From contig NZ_FNGD01000001.1 of assembly GCF_900102895.1 (NCBI RefSeq), positions 62,001-126,000 of the forward strand: a DNA stretch of 64,000 nucleotides, read 5' to 3'. The notes below the pieces were generated by a model. The model saw nothing but the letters and a program-made list of their open reading frames with translations. It made no database searches and had not been told where the DNA came from. Source of the DNA: Arthrobacter sp. ov407. Its GTDB lineage: Bacteria > Actinomycetota > Actinomycetes > Actinomycetales > Micrococcaceae. The translations under genes and the position numbers were made by a program. Below are positions 56,400 to 64,000 of the stretch, piece by piece (within the stretch, counting starts at the first letter, position 1; every line of letters begins with the position of its first letter).

Positions 56400-58616
56400 C
56401 TACTTCACGCCGGCTCCCGGGCGCAGTTCGGTGGCGCCAAGGGAATCGGCGACGAACGCATAGTCCCAGGCCCGTTCGCGCCACTGCACGTACCGGCCCG
56501 AGGCGCCGCCGTGGCCACCTTCCATCTCGATCTTCATGACAATCGGCTCGCTTCCGGTGTTCACCTCGCGCAGCCGCTGCACCCATTTGGCCGGCTCCAC
56601 GTAGAGCACCCGGGTGTCGTTGAAGCTGGTGACCGCGGCGATCTTCGGGTACGCCACGGCGCGGACGTTCTCGTACGGCGTGTACGACTTCATGTACGCG
56701 TACACGTCCGGGTCCGTGATCGGGTTGCCCCATTCCTCCCACTCCAGCGCCGAGAGCGGCAGTTCGGGGTCCAGGATGGTGGTCAGCGCGTCCACGAACG
56801 GGACGGCGGCAACAATCGCCGCATACTTTTCCGGCGCCAGGTTGGCGACCGCGCCCATCAGCAGGCCACCGGCGGAGCCGCCCATCGCGGCGATCCGGCC
56901 CGGATCCACCCAGCCGGATCCTGCGAGCCAGTCCGTGGCCGAGATGAAGTCGGTGAACGTGTTCTTCTTGTGCAGCTTCTTGCCGTCGTCGTACCAGTGC
57001 CGGCCCAGCTCGCCGCCGCCGCGGATGTGCGCGATCACGAACACGATGCCCCGGTCCAGCAGGGACAGCCGGGGGATCCCGAAGCCCGGATCCATGCTCA
57101 TTTCGTAGGAGCCGTAGCCGTACACCAGGCCGGCCGCCGTCGAATCTTGCCGGACGGAGGCGTGGCGGAGCACCGAGAGCGGAATCTTCGTCCCGTCCGC
57201 GGCCGTGGCCCACTCCCGGGTGGCGACGTAGTCCGACGGCGAGTAGCCGCCCAGCACCGGGCTCTCCTTGCGCAGCAGGAGTTCACCGCCCGGTTGCTCC
57301 GGGGTAGGCAGCACGAAGTCGTAGACCCGCGACGGGGTGAAGTAGGAGGTGTAGCCCATCCGGATCACGGGGGCCTCGTAGTCGGAGCCCGCGACGCCGG
57401 CCGTGTACAGCTCCTCGTCAAAGGCAGGTTCCACCGCGGCGCCCTGTTCCGGGGTGCCCAGGCCGGCCAGGGGCAGGACCTGGACCCGTTCGATGGTGTC
57501 CTTGCGGATGGAGACCACCGCGTGGGTGGAGGTGACCCCGGCGCCGTTGACCCGGACCTGGTCGGAATGGGCGACGACGGTGTCCCAGCTCTGCTCGGCG
57601 AGCGGCTTTGCGAACTCCGCCGGGTCCACGAGCGAGACCATGGAATTGATGGCGTCCTTGTTGTGGGTGAGCAGCACCCGCTCCTGGCTCCGGCCCGAGG
57701 CGTCCGCCAGCAGGAACGGCTCGGCCTCGTACAGGATGCGCTCGTCGCGGGAGATCACGGTGCGCAGTCCGGCGTCGAGGTCATCAAAGCGCAGCAGGCG
57801 GGTCTCGCTGAACTCGGAGCAGCCGATGCTGAGCACCAGGTGGCGCCGGTCGGCCGAGAGCTCGAAGCCGAGCCACATGGCGACGTCGTCCTCCTGGTAG
57901 ATGACCGCGTCCTCGCTGACGGGTGTGCCGAGCACGTGGGACTTCACCTGGTACGGCCGCCAAGAATCGTCCACGACGGTATAGAAGATCCGGCTGCCGT
58001 CGGGGGAGAAGGAGATGCCGTAGAAGACATTCTCGATCACGTCCGGCAGCAGCACGCCGGTGCGCAGGTCCTTGATGCGCAGCGTGAAGCGCTCGTCTCC
58101 GGCGTTGTCCACGGCGTAGGCGTAAAGGGTGCCGTCGATGGTCGTGGCGGCCCCGCCCACGGCGAAGAACGGCTTGCCCTCGGCCTCGAGGTTGCCATCG
58201 AGCAGGACTTCCTCGCCGGGGATGACGACGCCGGCCTCCACAGCCGGGGGAGTCCAGTCCGCGACGCGGTCCCCGGTGTCCTGGCCGCGCACCCGGCAGT
58301 GGATGCCGTACTCCTTGCCCTCGACCGAGCGGGTGTAATACCACCAGCCGTCCTTGCGGTTCGGGACAGAGAGGTCTGTTTCCTGCGTGCGGCCCTTGAT
58401 TTCCTGGAAGATGGCCTCGCGCAGCGGCTCCTGGCGGGCGGTCACGGCCTCCTGGTAGGTGTTTTCCGCCTTGAGCAGGTCCACGACCTCTGTGGATTCC
58501 TTGTCCCGCAGCCACTCGTAGTTGTCCTCGAATGCGTCGCCGTGGTGGGTGCGCACCGAGGGAACTTTCCGGGCGACGGGAGGCTGAGGGGACGGCTGGG
58601 CGGGAGTCTGGGTCAT
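56400..58616 (-). CDS. S9 family peptidase (oligopeptidase B / protease II type)
   Basis: A 738-residue prolyl-oligopeptidase-family enzyme: N-terminal beta-propeller (~60-430; DNYEWLRDKES, WWYYTRSVEGKEYGIHCR) and a C-terminal alpha/beta hydrolase domain. HIRGGGELGRHWYDDGK (~536-552), the nucleophile GGSAGGLLMGAV (~577-588), and the His in EGGHGGASGRY (~702-712) are all oligopeptidase B marks. It cleaves peptides after basic residues in the cytoplasm. It has no signal sequence. The stop is 14 bp after a hairpin repeat on the DNA. Confidence 0.93.
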   Translation of the reverse strand: MTQTPAQPSPQPPVARKVPSVRTHHGDAFEDNYEWLRDKESTEVVDLLKAENTYQEAVTARQEPLREAIFQEIKGRTQETDLSVPNRKDGWWYYTRSVEGKEYGIHCRVRGQDTGDRVADWTPPAVEAGVVIPGEEVLLDGNLEAEGKPFFAVGGAATTIDGTLYAYAVDNAGDERFTLRIKDLRTGVLLPDVIENVFYGISFSPDGSRIFYTVVDDSWRPYQVKSHVLGTPVSEDAVIYQEDDVAMWLGFELSADRRHLVLSIGCSEFSETRLLRFDDLDAGLRTVISRDERILYEAEPFLLADASGRSQERVLLTHNKDAINSMVSLVDPAEFAKPLAEQSWDTVVAHSDQVRVNGAGVTSTHAVVSIRKDTIERVQVLPLAGLGTPEQGAAVEPAFDEELYTAGVAGSDYEAPVIRMGYTSYFTPSRVYDFVLPTPEQPGGELLLRKESPVLGGYSPSDYVATREWATAADGTKIPLSVLRHASVRQDSTAAGLVYGYGSYEMSMDPGFGIPRLSLLDRGIVFVIAHIRGGGELGRHWYDDGKKLHKKNTFTDFISATDWLAGSGWVDPGRIAAMGGSAGGLLMGAVANLAPEKYAAIVAAVPFVDALTTILDPELPLSALEWEEWGNPITDPDVYAYMKSYTPYENVRAVAYPKIAAVTSFNDTRVLYVEPAKWVQRLREVNTGSEPIVMKIEMEGGHGGASGRYVQWRERAWDYAFVADSLGATELRPGAGVK

Positions 58617-58643
58617 GGACCCAATGTACCGAACAGCGGCGCC

Positions 58644-59747
58644 TCAATTGCCGTTCTGCAGATTGTTGGCCGCCACGTACCCGGCCAGCTTTCCCGAGCC
58701 CAGTGCGGCGGAGAGCGCGGCGGTCGCGGCCGGGTCCTGCAGGACAATCGACTGGCCGTCCCGGCTGGTCCCGATGCCGGCGGTCGGCAGTGTGAAAAAC
58801 ACGCCGCGTCCCGGCGCTGTCTTGCGGAGGCTGAAGGCGAGGTTTTCCAGCGACTTGAGGGTGAAGCTTGCGTCCAAGGTCACGTGCGGCAGCACCGTTT
58901 TGAGGAGTTTGCGGACGGTGTCGCGGTCCGTCAGGCTGCCTCCGGATGCCATCTTGGTGATCACGGCTTTCAGGAAAGTCTGCTGGTTCCGGACCCGCTG
59001 GTAGTCGCCATCGGCGAAGGCATGGCGCTCGCGGACAAAGGCCAGGGCCCGCAGCCCGTTGAGTCGGTTCACGCCGGCCCGAAAATACACCTTGTCATCA
59101 GTGGCGCTGGTGAATGCGTGCTTGACGTTGACGTCGATACCGCCGAGCGCGTCTGTCAAGGCCGCGAACCCCTGAAAATCCAGCATCACCGTGTGGTCGA
59201 TGTGCTGGCCTAGCAGCGCCTCCACCGTTCGCGTCATCAGCGGGAGCCCGCCCAGTTCAAGTCCGGCATTCACTTTCGCGCTTCCGTAACCGGGGATGTC
59301 CACCCACAGGTCACGCATGATCGAGATGCCGTAGACGTTCCGCCGGTCCGCCGGGAGGTGGATCAACACGAGGGCGTCGCCGCGCTGATCGGAGGTGGTG
59401 CCGCCGGCCGCCTTCGCCCGCTCATTCACCCGGCTGTCGCTCCCGATCAACAAGATGTTGAGGGCGACGGCGGGTGGTTCCGGCGTGGGCGTGGGGCTGG
59501 GTGGCGTCGAGGGCGTGGGGTTGGGTGCCCTCCCAGCCGGGGTGACGGCCGGTACCGTGCCTGCGCCCGGAGCCGGGCCCCCAGTCCGCTGCCCGGTGAG
59601 GACGTGCGCCGAGACGGCGACGACGGCGACCGCGAGCAGCGCTCCCAGGAGCGGAATGATCCGACGACGACGGCCTGCCGCGGGGGACGGGGGAGTGGAC
59701 GGGGACGCTGCGGAAGCCGCGGCTGCTGGCTCCGGAGCGTTCTCCAT
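58644..59747 (-). CDS. LCP (LytR-CpsA-Psr) family wall-polymer ligase
   Basis: A 367-residue LCP protein: one membrane helix (RIIPLLGALLAVAVVAVSAHVL, ~28-50), a Pro/Thr linker, then the LCP catalytic domain. NILLIGSDSR (~97-106), DALVLIHLPADRRNVYGISIMRDLWVDIPG (~125-154) with the conserved Arg/Asp residues, and GGIDVNVKHAF and LAFVRERHAFADGDYQR (~242-258) are all conserved. LCP enzymes attach wall polymers to peptidoglycan outside the membrane. A close paralogue lies next to it and rml genes follow nearby, consistent with a wall polysaccharide. Confidence 0.93.
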   Translation of the reverse strand: MENAPEPAAAASAASPSTPPSPAAGRRRRIIPLLGALLAVAVVAVSAHVLTGQRTGGPAPGAGTVPAVTPAGRAPNPTPSTPPSPTPTPEPPAVALNILLIGSDSRVNERAKAAGGTTSDQRGDALVLIHLPADRRNVYGISIMRDLWVDIPGYGSAKVNAGLELGGLPLMTRTVEALLGQHIDHTVMLDFQGFAALTDALGGIDVNVKHAFTSATDDKVYFRAGVNRLNGLRALAFVRERHAFADGDYQRVRNQQTFLKAVITKMASGGSLTDRDTVRKLLKTVLPHVTLDASFTLKSLENLAFSLRKTAPGRGVFFTLPTAGIGTSRDGQSIVLQDPAATAALSAALGSGKLAGYVAANNLQNGN

Positions 59748-59822
59748 GAACGGACGCTACCACTGCAGCCGGCCGCGGACTATGGGTCCAAGGACCTCCC
59801 CTGTCGCCTCACTTGGCGGGAC

Positions 59823-60881
59823 TCAGTTCCCGTTCTCCAGCTTGTTCGCCGCGACGTACTCGCCCAGGGTGTCCGAGGCCATCGCCGCGGAGATGTCGTG
59901 GATGGCATTGGAGTCGGTCAGCACGATCGACTGGCCATCCGTGGACGTTCCGATGCCCCCGGTCGGCAGCGTGAACATGACGGTGTTCTGTGCCCGGATG
60001 TCCTTGAGTTCGAAGGCCAGTCCCGCCACGGCCCCCGAATCCAAGGACTTGTCGACCGTGACGAACGGTGAGACAGCGCCAACCATGTTGTTGATCGTGA
60101 TCGGGTTGCTTAGTGTCTGGCTGGCGATCGACTTCTTGATGATGGCCCGCAGGAACTCCTGCTGGTTGCGGACCCGCTGGTAGTCGCCGTCGGCGTAGGC
60201 GTGCCGTTCGCGCACGAAGGCCAGGGCTTGCGTTCCGTCGAAGGTGTGCTGGCCAGGGGCGAAGGACTGGCCCGGCAGCGCGTCGGAGGTGAATGGCACT
60301 TTGATGTTCACGCTCACTCCGCCCAGAGCGTCCGTGAGGCCCTTGAAACCCTCGAAGTCGATCATCGCCACGTGATCGATGCGCTGCTGGAAGACCGACT
60401 CGATGGTCTGCACCATTTGGGGCGTGCCGCCAAGGGCCAGCGCCGCGTTGATCTTCGCCTCGCCGTGCCCGGGGATGTCCACCCAGAGGTCGCGCATGAC
60501 GGAGATGGTGTAGATGTTCTTGCGGTCAGCCGGGATATGCATGAGCATCAGCGTGTCCGCGCGCTGGTTGGTGGGCGTCCCGCTGGCGGCATCAGACTCG
60601 GTGGCGCCGCGGCTGTCGCTGCCCATCACCAGAATGTTCATCGCGGTGTCCGTCTTTTTCGGGCGTGTGGACTCCTCCGGGAAGGCCTGGTCAATCTTGC
60701 TGGTACCGGAGTCGAAAGTGCGTGCGAGGTTGAAGAGGTAGCCGCCAGCCACGATCGCGACGAGAGCCACCACCACGGCGACGGCGATCAGCACTTTGGT
60801 GCCTCGGCGTTTCCTCGCGGACCGCCGCTCGCTGGATCCGGCCCCGGGGACATGGTCTGCAGTGTCGAAGGGCTGTGTCAT
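59823..60881 (-). CDS. LCP (LytR-CpsA-Psr) family wall-polymer ligase, second copy
   Basis: A 352-residue LCP protein with the same layout as its neighbour: basic N-terminus, one membrane helix (VLIAVAVVVALVAIVAGGYLF, ~29-49), then NILVMGSDSR (~83-92), LMLMHIPADRKNIYTISVMRDLWVDIPGHGEAK and LAFVRERHAYADGDYQR. The two proteins are clearly tandem paralogues with different linkers and N-termini, 75 bp apart, so a gene duplication is the simplest explanation. The C-terminal LENGN and the neighbour's LQNGN endings are also shared. Confidence 0.93.
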   Translation of the reverse strand: MTQPFDTADHVPGAGSSERRSARKRRGTKVLIAVAVVVALVAIVAGGYLFNLARTFDSGTSKIDQAFPEESTRPKKTDTAMNILVMGSDSRGATESDAASGTPTNQRADTLMLMHIPADRKNIYTISVMRDLWVDIPGHGEAKINAALALGGTPQMVQTIESVFQQRIDHVAMIDFEGFKGLTDALGGVSVNIKVPFTSDALPGQSFAPGQHTFDGTQALAFVRERHAYADGDYQRVRNQQEFLRAIIKKSIASQTLSNPITINNMVGAVSPFVTVDKSLDSGAVAGLAFELKDIRAQNTVMFTLPTGGIGTSTDGQSIVLTDSNAIHDISAAMASDTLGEYVAANKLENGN

Positions 60882-61096
60882 GTGTTCCTCTGAGTCGGTC
60901 GGGCCTGGTGCCCGGAGTCTATCTCGCAGTACTCAGGCTAGCCCGCCGGAGTATTGAGGGGCGCGGCCTGGACCAGTGCCAAGTGCCGGATGGTCGCCGT
61001 GGGGCCTCCCTTACAACACACCGGGGCCGCCGATCAAGACTTTTTCACCACCAAACCCGCACATAACGCGCGGTTTCCCGGATGTGAAGCGCACTG

Positions 61097-61125
61097 TTGC
61101 CTGGGTCACACTCCCTGCCTAGGCT
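61097..61125 (+). promoter_or_regulatory. Promoter of the 61203 gene
   Basis: TTGCCT (61097-61102), 17 bp, TAGGCT (61120-61125): a good -35/-10 pair about 80 bp before the TTG start. It lies in a 321-bp gap (60882-61202) that otherwise shows no gene. Confidence 0.5.
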
Positions 61126-61130
61126 GGGTG

Positions 61131-61175
61131 CGGTCGCAGCGTGGCGGCCAAAGCGGTCGCAGCGTCGCGGCCAAG
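61131..61175 (+). repeat. 22-23-bp tandem duplication in the leader
   Basis: CGGTCGCAGCGTGGCGGCC (then AAAG; 61131-61153) is repeated as CGGTCGCAGCGTCGCGGCC (then AAG; 61154-61175), immediately downstream of the promoter and before the gene at 61203. Confidence 0.6.
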
Positions 61176-61202
61176 CGGTAAATGCACGAACAGGGGAATC
61201 GT

Positions 61203-61532
61203 TTGAACCACAAACTCCGGGTTCTTGTCAGGCTTGACCTCGATTGCGGTCAGGCAGAAGTAGCAGCGCAGGGACATGTGACGGCGAGGAGCCTCCAAGC
61301 CTTGTACGTGGTGGTCAAGCGGGCAAACCACCTGAGGGAAGGACTCCACCTGGTGTTGGATGTCAGCCACGCCGTGGTGGAACCGGCGGCCCTCGAACAG
61401 CTGCGCGAGTGCTCAGCCACCCATCACCTGCCGGCCACCATTGATCCGCTTCAGTCAGAATGCCAGCTCAGCATCGTGGCGCCGGCGGAAACGGCCGCGG
61501 TGCCCCGGGTCCGAAGGCTGGTGGCGGCCTAG
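61203..61532 (+). CDS. Small hypothetical protein, STAS-like
   Basis: A 109-residue protein of no certain family. LRVLVRLDLDCGQAEVAAQGHVTARSLQALYVVVKRANHL, then HLVLDVSHAVVEPAALEQL, shows alternating strand-helix-strand order that resembles STAS/anti-anti-sigma folds (a strand ending in LDVS followed by a helix), though the usual phosphorylatable Ser is not obvious. The TTG at 61203 has AGGGGA 5 nt upstream; an ATG at 61182 is an alternative. A promoter lies just upstream. If STAS-like, it may be a partner-switch component; I hold that loosely. Confidence 0.55.
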   Translation: MNHKLRVLVRLDLDCGQAEVAAQGHVTARSLQALYVVVKRANHLREGLHLVLDVSHAVVEPAALEQLRECSATHHLPATIDPLQSECQLSIVAPAETAAVPRVRRLVAA

Positions 61533-61632
61533 AATCCAGCTGCGCCGAGGTCGCCTCTCGAACAAGTTTCTATCTACACGCTTCCGCTGCCCGGGTTGGA
61601 AATTGTCGACCGGACGGAGCTGCCGGACGGCG

Positions 61633-62055
61633 CTACTCCGCTGACGGCCGCTGCCGCTGCCGTTTCGTTGCTGACCGCTGTTCCTTTGCGGCGAGGCGCC
61701 GACGGTTCGAGCCCCGGGTGGGTTTGGTCGCCCGGCGGCGGGCGGCTTCGGGAGCGAGACCCTCTGCGACGAGAGCGGAGAGCTTGGCCAGGGCGATCTC
61801 GCGGTTGCGCAGCTGAGATCGCCGCTCGGAGGCGGTCACGGTGATCACCCCGGCGATGAGACGTTGACCGAGACGCGTGAGCAGCATCAGGCGTTGGTCA
61901 TCCGAAAGCGCCGCCGAGCCGGCGACGTTCCATAAAAGTTCGACGCGGCTGTCCGAGGTGTTGACGTGTTGACCACCTGGCCCGGACGAACGCGAGAACC
62001 GCCAGCCGAGTTCCGACGCGGGAATCGTGAGCGCGGGCGACACCTCCAGATCCAT
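61633..62055 (-). CDS. arfB: Peptidyl-tRNA hydrolase ArfB (stalled-ribosome rescue)
   Basis: A 140-residue GGQ-domain protein: FSRSSGPGGQHVNTSDSRVEL (~18-38) carries the GGQ motif of class I release factors, and the C-terminal Lys/Arg-rich tail (EAARRRATKPTRGSNRRRL and on) is the mRNA-channel probe typical of ArfB/YaeJ. It lacks the codon-recognition domains of RF1 and RF2, so it releases nascent chains from ribosomes stalled on non-stop mRNAs. The ATG at 62055 precedes the conserved MDLEVSP; upstream in-frame residues are unconserved. Confidence 0.92.
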   Translation of the reverse strand: MDLEVSPALTIPASELGWRFSRSSGPGGQHVNTSDSRVELLWNVAGSAALSDDQRLMLLTRLGQRLIAGVITVTASERRSQLRNREIALAKLSALVAEGLAPEAARRRATKPTRGSNRRRLAAKEQRSATKRQRQRPSAE

Positions 62056-62143
62056 ACAACTAGCGTTGCACAATATCCGTGCGATCAAAGCCCCCACATC
62101 TATAGGAGCCCCTGTCCTTGTTCGGCAGCAGCACGCCGCCAGA

Positions 62144-63007
62144 TTACTGGGCCAGCAGATCCAGCAGATACCGTCCGTAGCCGCTCTTCACGAGGGGCTC
62201 AGCTCTGGCCCGCAGCTCGTCGTCAGTGAGGAACCCCAGCCGCCACGAAATTTCCTCCGGCGCACCGATAATCAATCCCTGGCGTTTCTGGACGGTTCGA
62301 ACGAAATTTGAGGCGTCATTGAGATCGTCGAACGTGCCCGTGTCCAGCCAGGCTGTGCCGCGGGGGAGGACCTCGACGTGAAGTTTATCCAGGCCCAAAT
62401 ATGCCTTGTTCACATCCGTGATTTCCAGCTCGCCGCGGGGCGAGGGTTTCAGTTCGCGTGCAATTTCGACAACGTCATTGTCGTAGAAATAGAGTCCGGG
62501 CACGGCGTAGTTGCTCTTGGGTGTCAGGGGTTTCTCTTCCAGCGTCAGCACGCGGCCGGCATCGTCGAACTCGACGACGCCGTAGGCCCCAGGATTCTGG
62601 ACCCAGTAGCCAAAAACTGAGCCTCCGTCGACGTCCGTGTACTGGCCGAGCTGTGTTCCCATCCCTGGGCCGTAGAAGATGTTGTCACCGAGGACCAGGG
62701 CCACCGAATCGTTGCCGACGTGCTCTTCGCCGAGGATGAAGGCCTGGGCGAGCCCATCCGGAGCGGGCTGGACTTTGTAGGTGATGCAAACCCCAAATTG
62801 CGAGCCGTCCCCGAGTAGCCGACGGAACGGGTCGGAATCTTGCGGGGCAGTGATAACTAGGATGTCCCTAATTCCGGCCAGGATAAGGGTGGAAAGTGGA
62901 TAGTAGATCATAGGTTTGTCATAGACCGGAACCAGTTGTTTGCTGATGCCGAAAGTAATTGGATGCAGCCGTGATCCGGTTCCCCCGGCCAGAATGATTC
63001 CGCGCAT
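62144..63007 (-). CDS. rmlA: Glucose-1-phosphate thymidylyltransferase
   Basis: A 287-residue nucleotidyltransferase that makes dTDP-glucose. The signature [20 protein letters not shown] (1-20) and [20 protein letters not shown] (22-41), [12 protein letters not shown] (~109-120), and [17 protein letters not shown] are all canonical, as is the LDTGTFDDL motif (~222-230). The ATG at 63007 is correct because it starts the family's first strand; the longer frame is not. It is divergent from rmlB with a 52-bp spacer. Product feeds dTDP-rhamnose synthesis for wall glycans. Confidence 0.95.
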   Translation of the reverse strand: MRGIILAGGTGSRLHPITFGISKQLVPVYDKPMIYYPLSTLILAGIRDILVITAPQDSDPFRRLLGDGSQFGVCITYKVQPAPDGLAQAFILGEEHVGNDSVALVLGDNIFYGPGMGTQLGQYTDVDGGSVFGYWVQNPGAYGVVEFDDAGRVLTLEEKPLTPKSNYAVPGLYFYDNDVVEIARELKPSPRGELEITDVNKAYLGLDKLHVEVLPRGTAWLDTGTFDDLNDASNFVRTVQKRQGLIIGAPEEISWRLGFLTDDELRARAEPLVKSGYGRYLLDLLAQ

Positions 63008-63056
63008 GGGCACATCCTTTATGTTTATCCGAGCAACCGCAACAGGTAGGGTCTGA

Positions 63057-64000
<944 letters not shown>

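Noticed and set aside
56200..57213. Minus-strand frame of 337 codons across the S9 peptidase 3' end
   Set aside because: Shadow frame in GC-rich sequence; the S9 peptidase frame has all catalytic motifs.

Overview
The window looks like chromosome from a high-GC actinobacterium of the Micrococcaceae (Arthrobacter, Pseudarthrobacter or Paenarthrobacter type). Supporting signs are the strong G/C bias at third codon positions, frequent GTG/TTG starts, several candidate leaderless genes, the ResB/CcsB-type cytochrome c maturation system, menaquinone genes, LCP cell-wall ligases and LGFP-repeat wall proteins. The genus is inferred from gene content; no rRNA or tRNA gene was seen.

Layout. 1-0.2 kb: 5' part of a YceI gene behind a two-site TTGA-N4-TCAA operator. 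0.4-5.4 kb: tightly packed cytochrome c maturation operon (histidine phosphatase, TlpA-type thioredoxin lipoprotein, CcdA, ResB, CcsB). 5.4-7.1 kb: repeat-rich island around an AbiEi-like/DUF559-like gene. 7.1-11.7 kb: two small membrane proteins, menA-menE-menB and a VOC protein. 11.7-15.8 kb: accessory genes, namely a lower-GC two-TM protein with a Nudix-like box, a CPBP protease and an ABC-F ATPase. 15.8-19.8 kb: secreted L,D-transpeptidase-like LGFP protein with a lipoprotein, then an amino-acid permease. 19.9-28.5 kb: homoprotocatechuate meta-cleavage cluster (FAH-RraA fusion, GntR regulator, hpaE, hpaD, hpaH, hpaI) divergent from a one-component flavin monooxygenase. 28.8-32.2 kb: pheA, a dienelactone hydrolase, csbD, an SRPBCC protein and a pentapeptide-repeat protein. 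32.2-35.2 and 41.3-48.3 kb: two blocks of phenylacetate (paa) genes (thiolase, enoyl-CoA hydratase, 3-hydroxyacyl-CoA dehydrogenase; paaI, paaZ; paaI-like, paaK, TetR), joined by three matching 22-bp palindromes. Between the paa blocks lie GNAT, SGNH, tyrosine-phosphatase, secreted serine protease and flavohemoglobin genes. 48.4-52.1 kb: pta and ackA. 53-56.2 kb: an unusual two-gene operon, a low-complexity two-repeat protein followed by a membrane M50 metalloprotease with a PqqD-like N-terminal domain. 56.4-64 kb: S9 peptidase, two LCP ligases, arfB, and divergent rmlA/rmlB.

How the genes work together. Both aromatic pathways deliver central metabolites: hpa gives pyruvate and succinate semialdehyde, paa gives acetyl-CoA and succinyl-CoA. 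Pta-AckA can interconvert acetyl-CoA and acetate. The abundant intergenic hairpins fall into four families (A at 5.4-7.1 kb, B at 28.5 and 52.8 kb, C at 44.0 kb, D at 52.1 and 56.3 kb), often between convergent genes and sometimes overlapping stop codons.

Best candidates for something undescribed: (1) the 53-56.2 kb pair, which has the look of a leader-bearing substrate and a dedicated membrane protease; (2) the orphan two-TM Nudix-like protein at 11.7 kb; (3) the AbiEi-like gene bracketed by inverted copies of a palindromic repeat that also supplies its stop codon.
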